13,601 nt of DNA from JAKJGV01 sp964617565 (lineage in GTDB: Bacteria; Verrucomicrobiota; Kiritimatiellia; CAIQIC01; JAGNIJ01): assembly GCA_964617565.1 (NCBI GenBank), contig CAZTYH010000077.1:1-13601 (forward strand), written 5' to 3'. The notes below the pieces were generated by a model. The model saw only the letters and a program-made list of their open reading frames with translations. It was not told the DNA's origin and made no database searches. Shown here piece by piece: positions 7,438 through 13,601 of the stretch. Position 1 is the stretch's first letter. The number at the start of each line of letters is the position of its first letter. A program made the position numbers and the translations under genes.

Positions 7438-7843
7438 TCGCTCTCTGTATTTGATCGTCTGAGCTGAACAGCCGGTTGCCGGCGAGAATTTCCTCGATAA
7501 TGATGTCTATGGCTCCGGGGGCGAACCCGAGCTCCTTTGCCAGCCCGATGCACAGCGCCTTTTCCTGCGCGCCGACCACGCCGTCTATGATCATCATTTC
7601 GGTAATGTCATAAAGCTGCGCGAACTTTCCTTCATCGCTCTTCGGCAGCACCAGCTTGATCCGGTCGGGATTGGTCAGCACCTCGTTGGCCTGTGCGCCG
7701 GTCAGCCCCCACTTGTTGGCCAGGAAAGCAAGCATATCCCGCTCCGGCGGAGCCAGTTTCCCGTCTTTCAGAGCCATGACCACCAAATTCCGGAAATGAC
7801 TCATCTTCTCGGCCGAATTCAATCTGCTCCTTGCGTCGGACAT
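7415..7843 (-). CDS. TerB-like (tellurite-resistance-fold) protein
   Basis: A 142-residue helical cytoplasmic protein without a signal peptide. It contains two similar acidic motifs, D27-G28-K-L-A-P-P-E34 and D87-G88-V-V-G-A-Q-E94, both with 7 residues between Asp and Glu and each inside a pair of helices. This internal duplication is the hallmark of the TerB fold, where the acidic residues are thought to bind a metal ion. Stand-alone TerB-like proteins are widespread and mostly uncharacterised, so resistance to tellurite should not be assumed. A strong AAGGAGGT sits 5 nt before the start. The gene diverges from phoB, and its 3' end overlaps the convergent DUF1365-CFA gene by 23 bp (7415-7437). 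The lysine-rich C-terminus ('AIKKRLKK') is unremarkable. Confidence 0.72.
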   Translation of the reverse strand: MSDARSRLNSAEKMSHFRNLVVMALKDGKLAPPERDMLAFLANKWGLTGAQANEVLTNPDRIKLVLPKSDEGKFAQLYDITEMMIIDGVVGAQEKALCIGLAKELGFAPGAIDIIIEEILAGNRLFSSDDQIQRAIKKRLKK

Positions 7844-7906
7844 GTGGACCTCCTTCGAGAATCGTGTGTCGGCAGATTAGCATGGCCTGCGTTTCGGGTC
7901 AGTTTT

Positions 7907-7946
7907 TTTAACGCGCAATTTGCCTGGTCCTAACGCTATCCTAACA
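7907..7946 (+). promoter_or_regulatory. Candidate Pho box upstream of phoB
   Basis: Direct 7-mers lie in phase at an 11-bp pitch: TTTAACG (7907-7913), a poorer ATTTGCC (7918-7924), CCTAACG (7929-7935) and CCTAACA (7940-7946). Seven-base repeats with 4-base spacers are the known layout of PhoB binding sites, although the E. coli motif is CTGTCAT. GATAAG at 7956-7961 could be a -10 element about 9 bp downstream, the usual distance for PhoB-activated promoters. This suggests phoB is autoregulated. The region is also the 5' side of the divergent TerB-like gene. Confidence 0.6.
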
Positions 7947-7980
7947 AACCGGTGGGATAAGGATGACGAGTGAGACATTT

Positions 7981-8667
7981 ATGGCACGGGAATCCATATT
8001 GATTATCGAGGACGACGAGGACATCCAGGAGCTCGTTCGCTATAACCTGACCCGCGAAGGATACCGCCTGAAGTCGGTGGTATCCGGCGAGGAGGGGTTG
8101 CGCGCGGCGAAAGCGGAAGTACCGGACGTCATTCTGCTCGACCTCATGCTGCCCGGAATTGACGGCCTCGAATTATGCCGCATGCTGAAGGCCGATCCGA
8201 AGGTGCGCCACATTCCCATCGTCATGCTCACGGCAAAAGGGGAAGAGGCTGACGTGGTCGCGGGGCTGGAACTCGGGGCGGACGATTACGTGACAAAGCC
8301 CTTCAGCGTTAAAGTTCTGGTTGCCCGCCTGCGCACCCTGTTGCGACGGAAAGCGAAAGCGGAAGCGGCGGACGACGCCGTGATCAAGATTAAAGAGCTT
8401 GTAATCCATCCGGGCCGCCACGAAGTGATGTTGAAGAACAAGAAGATTGATCTCACATTCACGGAGTTCCGGCTCCTGCATGTTCTTGCCCGGCGTCCGG
8501 GGTGGGTATTTACGCGACAACAGATCGTTGATGCGGTAAAAGGCGAAGACTATCCGGTGACCGATCGCGCCGTGGATGTGCAGGTTGTGGGCTTGCGCCG
8601 AAAGCTGGGCCCGGCGGGCGACTATATCGAAACCGTCCGGGGTGTGGGTTACCGTTTCAGGGAATAG
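7981..8667 (+). CDS. phoB: Phosphate regulon response regulator PhoB
   Basis: A 228-residue OmpR/PhoB-family response regulator. The receiver domain (1-120) has the acidic cluster 'EDDED', phospho-acceptor D54 ('VILLDLMLPG'), T84 ('MLTAKG') and K106 ('VTKPF'). The C-terminal winged-helix DNA-binding domain (about 130-228) includes 'LTFTEFRLLHVLARRPG' and ends 'TVRGVGYRF'. I chose ATG 7981 because it gives the family's usual 'MARESILIIEDD' start and places the phospho-acceptor at residue 54, as in E. coli PhoB. It also leaves room for the candidate promoter. ATG 7963, in frame and 18 nt upstream, is an alternative. The identity as PhoB rather than another OmpR-type regulator follows from the PhoR-type kinase directly downstream, phoU in the same block and the Pho-box-like repeats in front. 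When phosphorylated it would activate phosphate-starvation genes. Confidence 0.9.
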   Translation: MARESILIIEDDEDIQELVRYNLTREGYRLKSVVSGEEGLRAAKAEVPDVILLDLMLPGIDGLELCRMLKADPKVRHIPIVMLTAKGEEADVVAGLELGADDYVTKPFSVKVLVARLRTLLRRKAKAEAADDAVIKIKELVIHPGRHEVMLKNKKIDLTFTEFRLLHVLARRPGWVFTRQQIVDAVKGEDYPVTDRAVDVQVVGLRRKLGPAGDYIETVRGVGYRFRE

Positions 8668-8671
8668 AGCC

Positions 8672-10444
8672 ATGCGTCGGAAACGCCTTTTATGGCAGTT
8701 GTATCCTTCTTTTCTAGCGATCTCTCTGCTCTCTGTCGGGGCCGTATCCTGGTATGCGTCGCGCGTCCTTTACCGGTTTCACGAATTGCAGACAAGCTCC
8801 GATCTGATTGCCCGCGCGCGCCTGGTTGTCGGGCCCGTGAAGAACCTGCTGGAAAGCGGTGATCACGCCGCCCTTTCGGACTTCTGCCTTGGTTCGGGGC
8901 GAGATACCGGCACTCGCATCACGGTTATTCAAGCCGATGGACTTGTCCTCGCCGATTCCAATGAGGATGCGATGCTGATGGACAATCATGCCGGCCGTCC
9001 GGAAGTGCGGGAGGCGTTGGATGGACGTTTCGGCACTTCCACCCGTTACAGCGAGACGCTGCGGAAGAGCATGGTGTATGCAGCGGTTCCCGTACGGGGG
9101 CGTGATGGGGTGATGGCGGTGGTGCGCATGGCGTTGCCCCTTTTCTCTTTGGAAAGCACGTTCAGGTCCATTCGGATGGAGATATTGCTCGGGGGGGCAT
9201 TGCTGATCCTCTTAACGGCTATTGCCGGCTTCGCAATCTCGCGGTGGATCAACCAGCCGATCGACAAGATTCGCGCGGGAGCGGAACGTTTTGCCGCCGG
9301 CGATCTGTCGGGCCGAATCCCGGCCTTCGATTCAAAGGAATTGGGGGGGCTGGCGGAGTCTCTCAACAGCCTCGCCTCCCAGTTGGACCAGAAAATACGC
9401 GATCTGGAGAAGCAGCGCAATGAGCAGGCCGCGGTGATGGCCAGCATGGTGGAGGGGGTCCTGGCCGTGGATCCGGAGGAGCGCATTATCAATATCAACT
9501 CGGCGGCGGCGAATCTCTTCCGTCTCAACGTCATCCAGGTTCAAGGACGGGGCTTGCGCGAGGTGATACGGAATCCGGCGCTGCAGGATTTTGTGTCACG
9601 AACGCTGGCCGACACCTGCCCGACAGAAGGCGATATCGTGCTGCATGATGGCGAAGAAAAATATCTCCAATTGAGCGGGGCGCGCCTGAGGGATGCAAAA
9701 GGCCGCAGCCTGGGCGCCTTGATCGTGATGAACGACGTCACGCGGCTGCGCCGGCTGGAAAACGTGCGCCGCGACTTTGTCGCCAACGTGTCGCACGAAC
9801 TGAAAACACCGATTACCTCGATCAAGGGGTTCGTGGAAACCCTTGCCGATGGCGCGGTGGAACGGCCCGAAGATGCGCGGCGGTTTCTCGACATCATTGC
9901 ACGGCAGGCGGACCGCCTGAATGTGATCATCGAGGATCTGCTGATGCTTTCCCGCATCGAGCAGGATGCCGAGCACGGACAGGTGCCCCTGGAACGTCAG
10001 GCCTTACAGCCGGTGTTGGCCGGGGCGATCCAGTCTTGTCAGATCAAGGCAAAGGAGAAACAGGTTCGTCTCGACCTTTCCTGTCCGCCGGAGCTTGCCC
10101 CCAGCATAAACGCGACGCTGCTGGAACAATCTGTCGTGAACCTGGTTGATAACGCCGTTAAGTACAGCGAAGCGGGTGCGGAGGTGCTTGTTGCTGCGCG
10201 CTCCGCGGTGGGCGAGATTCTAATCACAGTGACCGACCACGGTTGCGGGATCGCGCCCGACCATCTGCCGCGCTTGTTCGAGCGATTCTATCGCGTGGAC
10301 AAGGCGCGCAGCCGCCAGATGGGCGGCACCGGCCTTGGGCTCGCCATCGTTAAGCACATTGCCCAGGCCCACCGGGGCCGCGTATCGGTTGAAAGCGCGC
10401 CCGGCCAGGGCAGTGCGTTCACCATTCATCTGCCAGCCATATAA
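8672..10444 (+). CDS. phoR: Phosphate regulon sensor histidine kinase PhoR
   Basis: A 590-residue membrane histidine kinase. Its layout is TM1 (about 13-29), an extracytoplasmic domain (about 32-165), TM2 (about 169-190), HAMP (about 190-240), PAS (about 250-365) and the kinase core. The H box is 'VSHELKTPI' with H375; the N box is 'NLVDNAVKYSE' (490 on); then G1 'DHGCGIAPD', F 'LFERFYRVD' and G2 'GGTGLGLA' (551-558). It autophosphorylates on H375 and would pass the phosphate to PhoB. The outer domain contains 'TRITVIQADGLVLADS' and 'RPEVREAL', a Cache-like pattern that E. coli PhoR lacks but that resembles PhoR/WalK-type kinases of other phyla. ATG 8672 is 4 nt after phoB, with AGGGA at 8659-8663. 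An in-frame upstream extension to 8576 lies inside phoB and is unlikely. Confidence 0.88.
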   Translation: MRRKRLLWQLYPSFLAISLLSVGAVSWYASRVLYRFHELQTSSDLIARARLVVGPVKNLLESGDHAALSDFCLGSGRDTGTRITVIQADGLVLADSNEDAMLMDNHAGRPEVREALDGRFGTSTRYSETLRKSMVYAAVPVRGRDGVMAVVRMALPLFSLESTFRSIRMEILLGGALLILLTAIAGFAISRWINQPIDKIRAGAERFAAGDLSGRIPAFDSKELGGLAESLNSLASQLDQKIRDLEKQRNEQAAVMASMVEGVLAVDPEERIININSAAANLFRLNVIQVQGRGLREVIRNPALQDFVSRTLADTCPTEGDIVLHDGEEKYLQLSGARLRDAKGRSLGALIVMNDVTRLRRLENVRRDFVANVSHELKTPITSIKGFVETLADGAVERPEDARRFLDIIARQADRLNVIIEDLLMLSRIEQDAEHGQVPLERQALQPVLAGAIQSCQIKAKEKQVRLDLSCPPELAPSINATLLEQSVVNLVDNAVKYSEAGAEVLVAARSAVGEILITVTDHGCGIAPDHLPRLFERFYRVDKARSRQMGGTGLGLAIVKHIAQAHRGRVSVESAPGQGSAFTIHLPAI

Positions 10445-10461
10445 TTCGGCCTTTGCAGAAT

Positions 10462-10501
10462 TTTGACGTTCGCCTCATATCCCCCTAACAAGCCGCCTTT
10501 A
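10462..10501 (+). promoter_or_regulatory. Candidate Pho box upstream of the porin gene
   Basis: 7-mers at an 11-bp pitch: TTTGACG (10462-10468), CCTCATA (10473-10479), CCTAACA (10484-10490) and a weak GCCTTTA (10495-10501). CCTAACA is identical to the last repeat before phoB, and TTTGACG differs by one base from the first repeat there. The shared motif and pitch in front of two genes of one locus argue for a common regulator, most simply PhoB. No clear -10 follows, and about 130 nt remain before the porin start, so the leader would be long. The rest of 10445-10634 shows no gene. Confidence 0.55.
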
Positions 10502-10634
10502 CCTTCTGCCGTGATCATCACACAGAAATTCGCGACGCGGGAGGTGATTCGATAGAGCGTGACCGAGTGAGCTGAAAGTTCAATGGCCGTTGATTTGTTA
10601 AACACGAAACAGAAAGGGTGAGGAGAAGAGATTC

Positions 10635-11738
10635 ATGAGAAAAATAATATGGGGAGTAACGATAGCAGTCTTGATGGCCATGGGCACGGCCCATGCCGCG
10701 GAATGGTATGAGAATACGAAGGTGAAAGGCGATGTGCGATTCCGCCTGGAGCGCGTGGATGAGGATGGTAAGGACAACCGGGATCGCGCCCGTGTCCGGG
10801 CACGTCTTGGCGCTTATACCAAGGTGAATGATGAGGTGGATGTCGGCATCGGGCTCGCCACCGGGTCCAGCAGCGATCCTGTGTCGCGCAACCAGACCCT
10901 GACAGGCGGGTTCGGTCCGAAGGACTTCCTGCTCGACCTCGCGTATGTGGATTATCATCCCGAGATGATCAAGGGGCTCAACCTGATCGGCGGCAAGATG
11001 AAGAACCCCTTCATCGCGGTGACCGACTACATCTGGGATGGCGACCTGACTCCTGAAGGCGCGGCCCTCAAGTATAAGTTGGGGACCGAGGTCCAGTTCC
11101 TGGCGAACGCGGGCGCGTTCTGGCTTGAGGAGCGCAGTTCGGATGACGAAGCGATGCTTTACGGCGCGCAGGCCGGTTTGAAGATGAGCCCGGCCGACAA
11201 GGTAACGGTGCTTGCGGGCGTCAGCTATTACAAGTTCGAGCACCTGGAAGATTATCCGCTCATTGACGGCAGCGGGAAGATGAGCAGCTTCGGCAACAGC
11301 AAGAAGAGCGTCGTGGATTCGGCCGGCAAGACCAATTTCCTCTACGCCACGGAGTACGGTTCGATCGAGCCTTTCGTTCAGCTCGATTTCGATCTCGGAG
11401 TGCCGGTCAGCCTGTTCGGCACGTTCGTCAGCAACCAGGACGCGGACAGCGATAACAAGGGTTATTCATTCGGCGGCAAACTGGGCAAGGCGAAAGACCC
11501 GAACACGTTCGAACTGGCCTACGATTACCGGCGCCTGGAGAAGGATGCGTGGGTCGGCGCGCTGGCCGATTCCGATTCCTGGAATGGCGGCACGGATGGC
11601 AAGGGACACAAAGTGTCGTTCAAGTATCAGCTCCAGAAAAACTGGCAGGCGGGTGTGACGTACTTCATGGATAAGAAGGGACTCGATAAGGAAGTGGACT
11701 ACAAGAGGATCCAGTTGGACCTTGTCGCCAGCTTCTGA
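10635..11738 (+). CDS. Outer-membrane porin of the phosphate locus
   Basis: A 367-residue exported beta-barrel protein. Residues 1-21 form a signal peptide (basic MRK, hydrophobic core, A-H-A cleavage site) and the mature protein begins 'AEWYENTKVKGDVRFRLE'. Alternating polar/hydrophobic strands run throughout. 'NRDRARVRARLGAYTKV', 'LATGSSSDPVSRNQTL' and 'GGKMKNPF' are typical of the Putative_porin family (PF16930). The chain ends 'RIQLDLVASF' with a terminal Phe, the outer-membrane assembly signal. Its place between phoR and phoU, behind the Pho-box-like repeats, suggests a phosphate-starvation porin comparable in role to OprP or PhoE. Selectivity for phosphate cannot be read from the sequence. 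It has a strong AGGAGAAGAG ribosome binding site and is followed by a GC-rich hairpin. Confidence 0.8.
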   Translation: MRKIIWGVTIAVLMAMGTAHAAEWYENTKVKGDVRFRLERVDEDGKDNRDRARVRARLGAYTKVNDEVDVGIGLATGSSSDPVSRNQTLTGGFGPKDFLLDLAYVDYHPEMIKGLNLIGGKMKNPFIAVTDYIWDGDLTPEGAALKYKLGTEVQFLANAGAFWLEERSSDDEAMLYGAQAGLKMSPADKVTVLAGVSYYKFEHLEDYPLIDGSGKMSSFGNSKKSVVDSAGKTNFLYATEYGSIEPFVQLDFDLGVPVSLFGTFVSNQDADSDNKGYSFGGKLGKAKDPNTFELAYDYRRLEKDAWVGALADSDSWNGGTDGKGHKVSFKYQLQKNWQAGVTYFMDKKGLDKEVDYKRIQLDLVASF

Positions 11739-11749
11739 TCTGTTTACCG

Positions 11750-11778
11750 GGGGGCCGTCGGATGTTCCGGCGGCCCCC
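11750..11778 (+). terminator. GC-rich hairpin after the porin gene
   Basis: GGGGGCCGTCGG (11750-11761) pairs with CCGGCGGCCCCC (11767-11778) over 12 positions, with a single T-G wobble and a 5-base loop, ATGTT. It starts 11 nt after the porin stop. There is no U-tract; GCTATTCGGAGG follows, so it may be a weak terminator or an mRNA-stabilising/attenuating structure rather than a full intrinsic terminator. It lies 17 nt before the next gene's start and would lower read-through from the highly expressed porin. Confidence 0.6.
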
Positions 11779-11795
11779 GCTATTCGGAGGAAAGA

Positions 11796-12131
11796 ATGGA
11801 AAAGCCCGATGTGGTTTCCCGGCCCCACCGTCCGCTCAATCTCATTATCTCCAATGTGCTGCAGCATAGTGGCGCGGTTACGGTGCGAGCCCTTGCCGAA
11901 AGGATGGGCGAGCCGGATGCGGCGATCGTTGAGTTGCTGGCCGACCTTGTGCGCGAAAATAAAGTCGAAGTGATCCGGTCCATTGCAGACGCATCGCAAG
12001 GCTCCGATTATTACCGATGGATTCAGCCGGCGGATCGGAATTTCCGATGGCAAAGGGCTCTGTTGGAAGATTGCGCCGGGCTGACGCCCCTGCGATTCGA
12101 AAGGCGCCTCGCACTGCTGGCGGAGTGTTAG
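11796..12131 (+). CDS. Small winged-helix-like protein of unknown function
   Basis: A 111-residue protein that I do not recognise as a named family. Residues 14-60 ('LNLIISNVLQHSGAVTVRALAERMG' onward to 'LLADLVRENKVEVIR') follow a helix-turn-helix plus wing pattern. A first helix ends at a Gly turn, then comes 'TVRALAERMG', a recognition-like helix about 40-53, and a 'KVEVIR' strand. This resembles small winged-helix domains in MarR/FaeA/SelB-type proteins. The C-terminal part (61-111) is aromatic and basic and has no motif I can name. A strong GGAGGAAAGA precedes the ATG. It sits between the porin and phoU, so a local regulatory role in phosphate control is possible but only inferred from position. 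No membrane segment or signal peptide. Confidence 0.55.
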   Translation: MEKPDVVSRPHRPLNLIISNVLQHSGAVTVRALAERMGEPDAAIVELLADLVRENKVEVIRSIADASQGSDYYRWIQPADRNFRWQRALLEDCAGLTPLRFERRLALLAEC

Positions 12132-12212
12132 AAATTGATTAGACTTGTACGCGGCGCTGTTCAGCCGGGGGTTGCTGCGCTATGATGTGTTTTGAGATCA
12201 GCGGAGATCATC

Positions 12213-12902
12213 ATGCCAATTCATCTTCAACGTGAAATCGAGCGATTGAGAAAAATGCTTCTCTCCCTGTGCGCCGTGGTCGAGGAGGACGTCCGGCGGG
12301 CGGTACAGTCCGTCACGGCGCGGGACAGCAAGCTGGCCGAGCAGGTCGTACGGGATGACGTGGAGATTGACCGCGCGGAAATTGATGTCGAAGAAGAATG
12401 CCTGAAGATCCTCGCTCTTCATCAGCCGGTGGCGATTGATCTGCGCTACATTATCGCGGTCCTCAAGCTGAACAATGACCTTGAGCGTATCGGCGACCTT
12501 GCCGTGAACATCGCCCAGCGGGCCCTTCTTCTGAACGCGCACGCCCCGGTGGACGTGCCTTTCGATCTGCCCGGCCTCGCAGCCCGGGCGCAGGTGATGT
12601 TCCGCAAGAGTCTCGATGCGCTGGTCAACCTCGATGCCCAGACGGCGCGCGAGGTGTGCGCGATGGACGACGAGGTGGACGAGATCAACCGGGCGATGTA
12701 CGAACAGGTCAAGCAGGCCATCCTGGTCCACCCCGAGCGGCTGGATTCGTTGATCGCGCTGCTTTCGGTTTCCCGCTACCTGGAACGCATTGCTGATCAT
12801 GCCACGAATATCGCCGAGGACGTGCTTTACATGATTGATGGGCGAATCGCCCGGCATGGCAGCGAATTCCTCGAGAGGGCTGGCCGGGCCGAGGCATCCT
12901 GA
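12213..12902 (+). CDS. phoU: Phosphate-specific transport regulator PhoU
   Basis: A 229-residue all-helical protein made of two similar three-helix halves, as in PhoU. The paired metal-binding motifs are visible: 'NNDLERIGDLAVNIAQ' in the first half and 'SRYLERIADHATNIAEDV' in the second. The length is normal for the family. PhoU restrains PhoR signalling when phosphate is plentiful and acts at the interface between the Pst transporter and PhoR. I chose ATG 12213, which has CGGAG 6 nt upstream and gives 'MPIHLQREIERL'; a TTG at 12192 in the same frame is less likely. The upstream spacer of 81 nt contains TATGAT (12181-12186), a possible -10, but no good -35, so separate transcription is uncertain. 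No pst genes are adjacent. Confidence 0.92.
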   Translation: MPIHLQREIERLRKMLLSLCAVVEEDVRRAVQSVTARDSKLAEQVVRDDVEIDRAEIDVEEECLKILALHQPVAIDLRYIIAVLKLNNDLERIGDLAVNIAQRALLLNAHAPVDVPFDLPGLAARAQVMFRKSLDALVNLDAQTAREVCAMDDEVDEINRAMYEQVKQAILVHPERLDSLIALLSVSRYLERIADHATNIAEDVLYMIDGRIARHGSEFLERAGRAEAS

Positions 12903-12947
12903 GAGGCCGCGCGCCGCGCCCGCTTGCCCGATTTCCTCCATCGGTTA

Positions 12948-12976
12948 TTGCCGTTCTCTTCGCGTTAAGATAGAGT
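12948..12976 (+). promoter_or_regulatory. Candidate sigma70-like promoter for the NfeD-like gene
   Basis: TTGCCG (12948-12953) and TAGAGT (12971-12976) are separated by 17 bp, and each matches four of six consensus bases. The predicted transcript start near 12983 leaves about 20 nt of leader, enough for the GGGAGGAA ribosome binding site before ATG 13006. This would make the NfeD-like gene a unit separate from phoU. It rests on visual matching only. Confidence 0.35.
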
Positions 12977-13005
12977 GATCCGTACGTCATTCGGGAGGAA
13001 CGCTG

Positions 13006-13572
13006 ATGAACGGTCTGGATCTTGCCTTCAAAGTATGCGCGATTTTCGGTGGCGCGCTTTTTGTTATTCGTCTCGTCCTGCAGTTTTTTGCGGGCATGGG
13101 GGATGCGGATCTCGACGGGGTGGGCGAGAGCAGTGATGCCGACCTCAGCGGGACCGACGCCAGTTTCCGTTTGCTCTCCATGCAGGGCATCACCGCATTT
13201 TTCATGATCTTCGGACTTGCCGGGCTTGCGTTGCTGGGAAGCGAAGTGGGCGCAACGCTCGCGGTGATCGGTGCGTTTGTGGCCGGCAGTATCGCGGTAT
13301 GGGTCGTTGCCTGGATTTTCCAGGGCATGAGAAAGCTGCAGTCCAAGGGTGGCGTGCTGAACCTGCAGAATGCCGTCGGGAAGGAAGGCTCTGTTTATCT
13401 GACAATCCCGGCGAACGGCGCCGGCAAGGTTTCTGTTGTGGTTCAGAATCGGCTCGGTGAATTTGAAGCGATCTCAGAAAGCAAAGAGGAATTGAAGACG
13501 GGCACACTGATCAAGGTGGTCGGTGTGACGGGCGACAAGGTTTTGATTGTTGCGAAAAAAGAAGCGTCGTGA
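13006..13572 (+). CDS. NfeD-like membrane protein with C-terminal OB-fold
   Basis: A 188-residue membrane protein. Hydrophobic segments lie at about 6-29, 60-78 and 82-106. Between the first and second is an acidic loop, 'GDADLDGVGESSDADLSG' (32-49). The C-terminal 118-185 ('QNAVGKEGSVYLTIPANG' to 'KVLIVAKK') has the short beta-strand pattern of the NfeD OB-fold, including the 'GKEG' entry and the late 'LIKVVGVTGDKV'. It lacks the ClpP-type protease domain of long NfeD proteins and so resembles the short YuaF/YqiJ type, which is encoded next to flotillin (SPFH) genes and works with them in membrane organisation. It has a strong ribosome binding site (GGGAGGAA) and ends 29 nt before the window does. 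A flotillin downstream is the obvious expectation but cannot be seen. Confidence 0.72.
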   Translation: MNGLDLAFKVCAIFGGALFVIRLVLQFFAGMGDADLDGVGESSDADLSGTDASFRLLSMQGITAFFMIFGLAGLALLGSEVGATLAVIGAFVAGSIAVWVVAWIFQGMRKLQSKGGVLNLQNAVGKEGSVYLTIPANGAGKVSVVVQNRLGEFEAISESKEELKTGTLIKVVGVTGDKVLIVAKKEAS

Positions 13573-13590
13573 TCGGTTGAATGGTTGAAC

Positions 13591-13596
13591 GGGAGG
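13591..13596 (+). promoter_or_regulatory. Ribosome binding site of a gene starting beyond the window
   Basis: GGGAGG lies 19 nt after the NfeD-like stop codon and the window ends 5 bases later (ATTTC). The spacing predicts a start codon at or just beyond 13602, in an operon with the NfeD-like gene. From family context the expected product is a flotillin/SPFH protein; nothing of it is in view. Confidence 0.5.
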
Positions 13597-13601
13597 ATTT
13601 C

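Noticed and set aside
8576..8671. N-terminal extension of phoR starting inside phoB
   Set aside because: It would add 32 residues encoded within the phoB winged-helix region; ATG 8672 has its own ribosome binding site and gives a normal signal-anchor start.
10443..10462. Imperfect hairpin AATTCGGC / GCAGAATT after phoR
   Set aside because: AT-rich outer stem, an internal mismatch and only a short T run; too weak to call a terminator, and it borders the Pho-like repeats.
10511..10521. Short inverted repeat GTGATCATCAC upstream of the porin
   Set aside because: Five-base arms in a 190-bp leader are expected by chance; no second copy was seen at the phoB site.
12198..12941. Minus-strand open frame of about 247 codons
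   Set aside because: Almost exactly antisense to phoU, which is strongly supported; no family motif in the translation.

Overview
The window looks like a metagenome-derived scaffold from a Gram-negative bacterium, most likely of the PVC group (Kiritimatiellota, Verrucomicrobiota or Lentisphaerota). The base composition is GC-rich. The lineage guess rests mainly on the secreted protein at 226-1440. Its C-terminus (a 'YTIEETTNL...YRVRA' pattern) is a module I associate with exported proteins of Kiritimatiellota and Verrucomicrobiota. An outer-membrane porin and an outer-membrane-style signal peptide fit a diderm cell. A run of 100 N at 2267-2366 is an assembly gap, so the two genes beside it are incomplete.

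Layout: (1) 16-219 is a small Cys-rich DUF6485 protein. It converges on a secreted, deacetylase-like protein at 226-1440 (minus). (2) 1590-7437 is a plus-strand lipid-modification operon. It runs: fatty-acid desaturase (3' end lost in the gap), DUF1295 membrane protein (5' end lost), cyclopropane-synthase-like methyltransferase, FAD-dependent amine-oxidase-like protein, and a single 671-residue protein joining DUF1365 to a second cyclopropane-synthase-type methyltransferase. The junctions after the gap are tight (4-nt overlap, 6-nt spacer, 4-nt overlap), which suggests coupled translation. (3) 7415-7843 (minus) is a TerB-like protein whose 3' end overlaps the operon's last gene by 23 bp. (4) 7981-12902 is a phosphate-regulation block: phoB, phoR, a signal-peptide-bearing porin, a small winged-helix-like protein and phoU. 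(5) 13006-13572 is a membrane NfeD-like OB-fold protein. A ribosome binding site sits at the very end of the window for a gene that lies outside it.

How the parts may work together: in the lipid operon the desaturase would supply unsaturated acyl chains. The two SAM-dependent methyltransferases and the FAD enzyme would then methylate, cyclopropanate or further oxidise the double bond, and DUF1295 and DUF1365 are common companions of unknown role. The end product cannot be read from sequence; cyclopropane, methyl-branched and furan fatty acids are all possible. In the phosphate block, 7-bp direct repeats at an 11-bp pitch (consensus near CCTAACA) lie in front of both phoB and the porin gene. 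This is Pho-box architecture and suggests that PhoB controls itself and the porin. No pst phosphate-transporter genes are in the window.

No tRNA, rRNA, CRISPR array, insertion sequence or phage gene was seen. No stretch longer than 300 bases lacks a gene.
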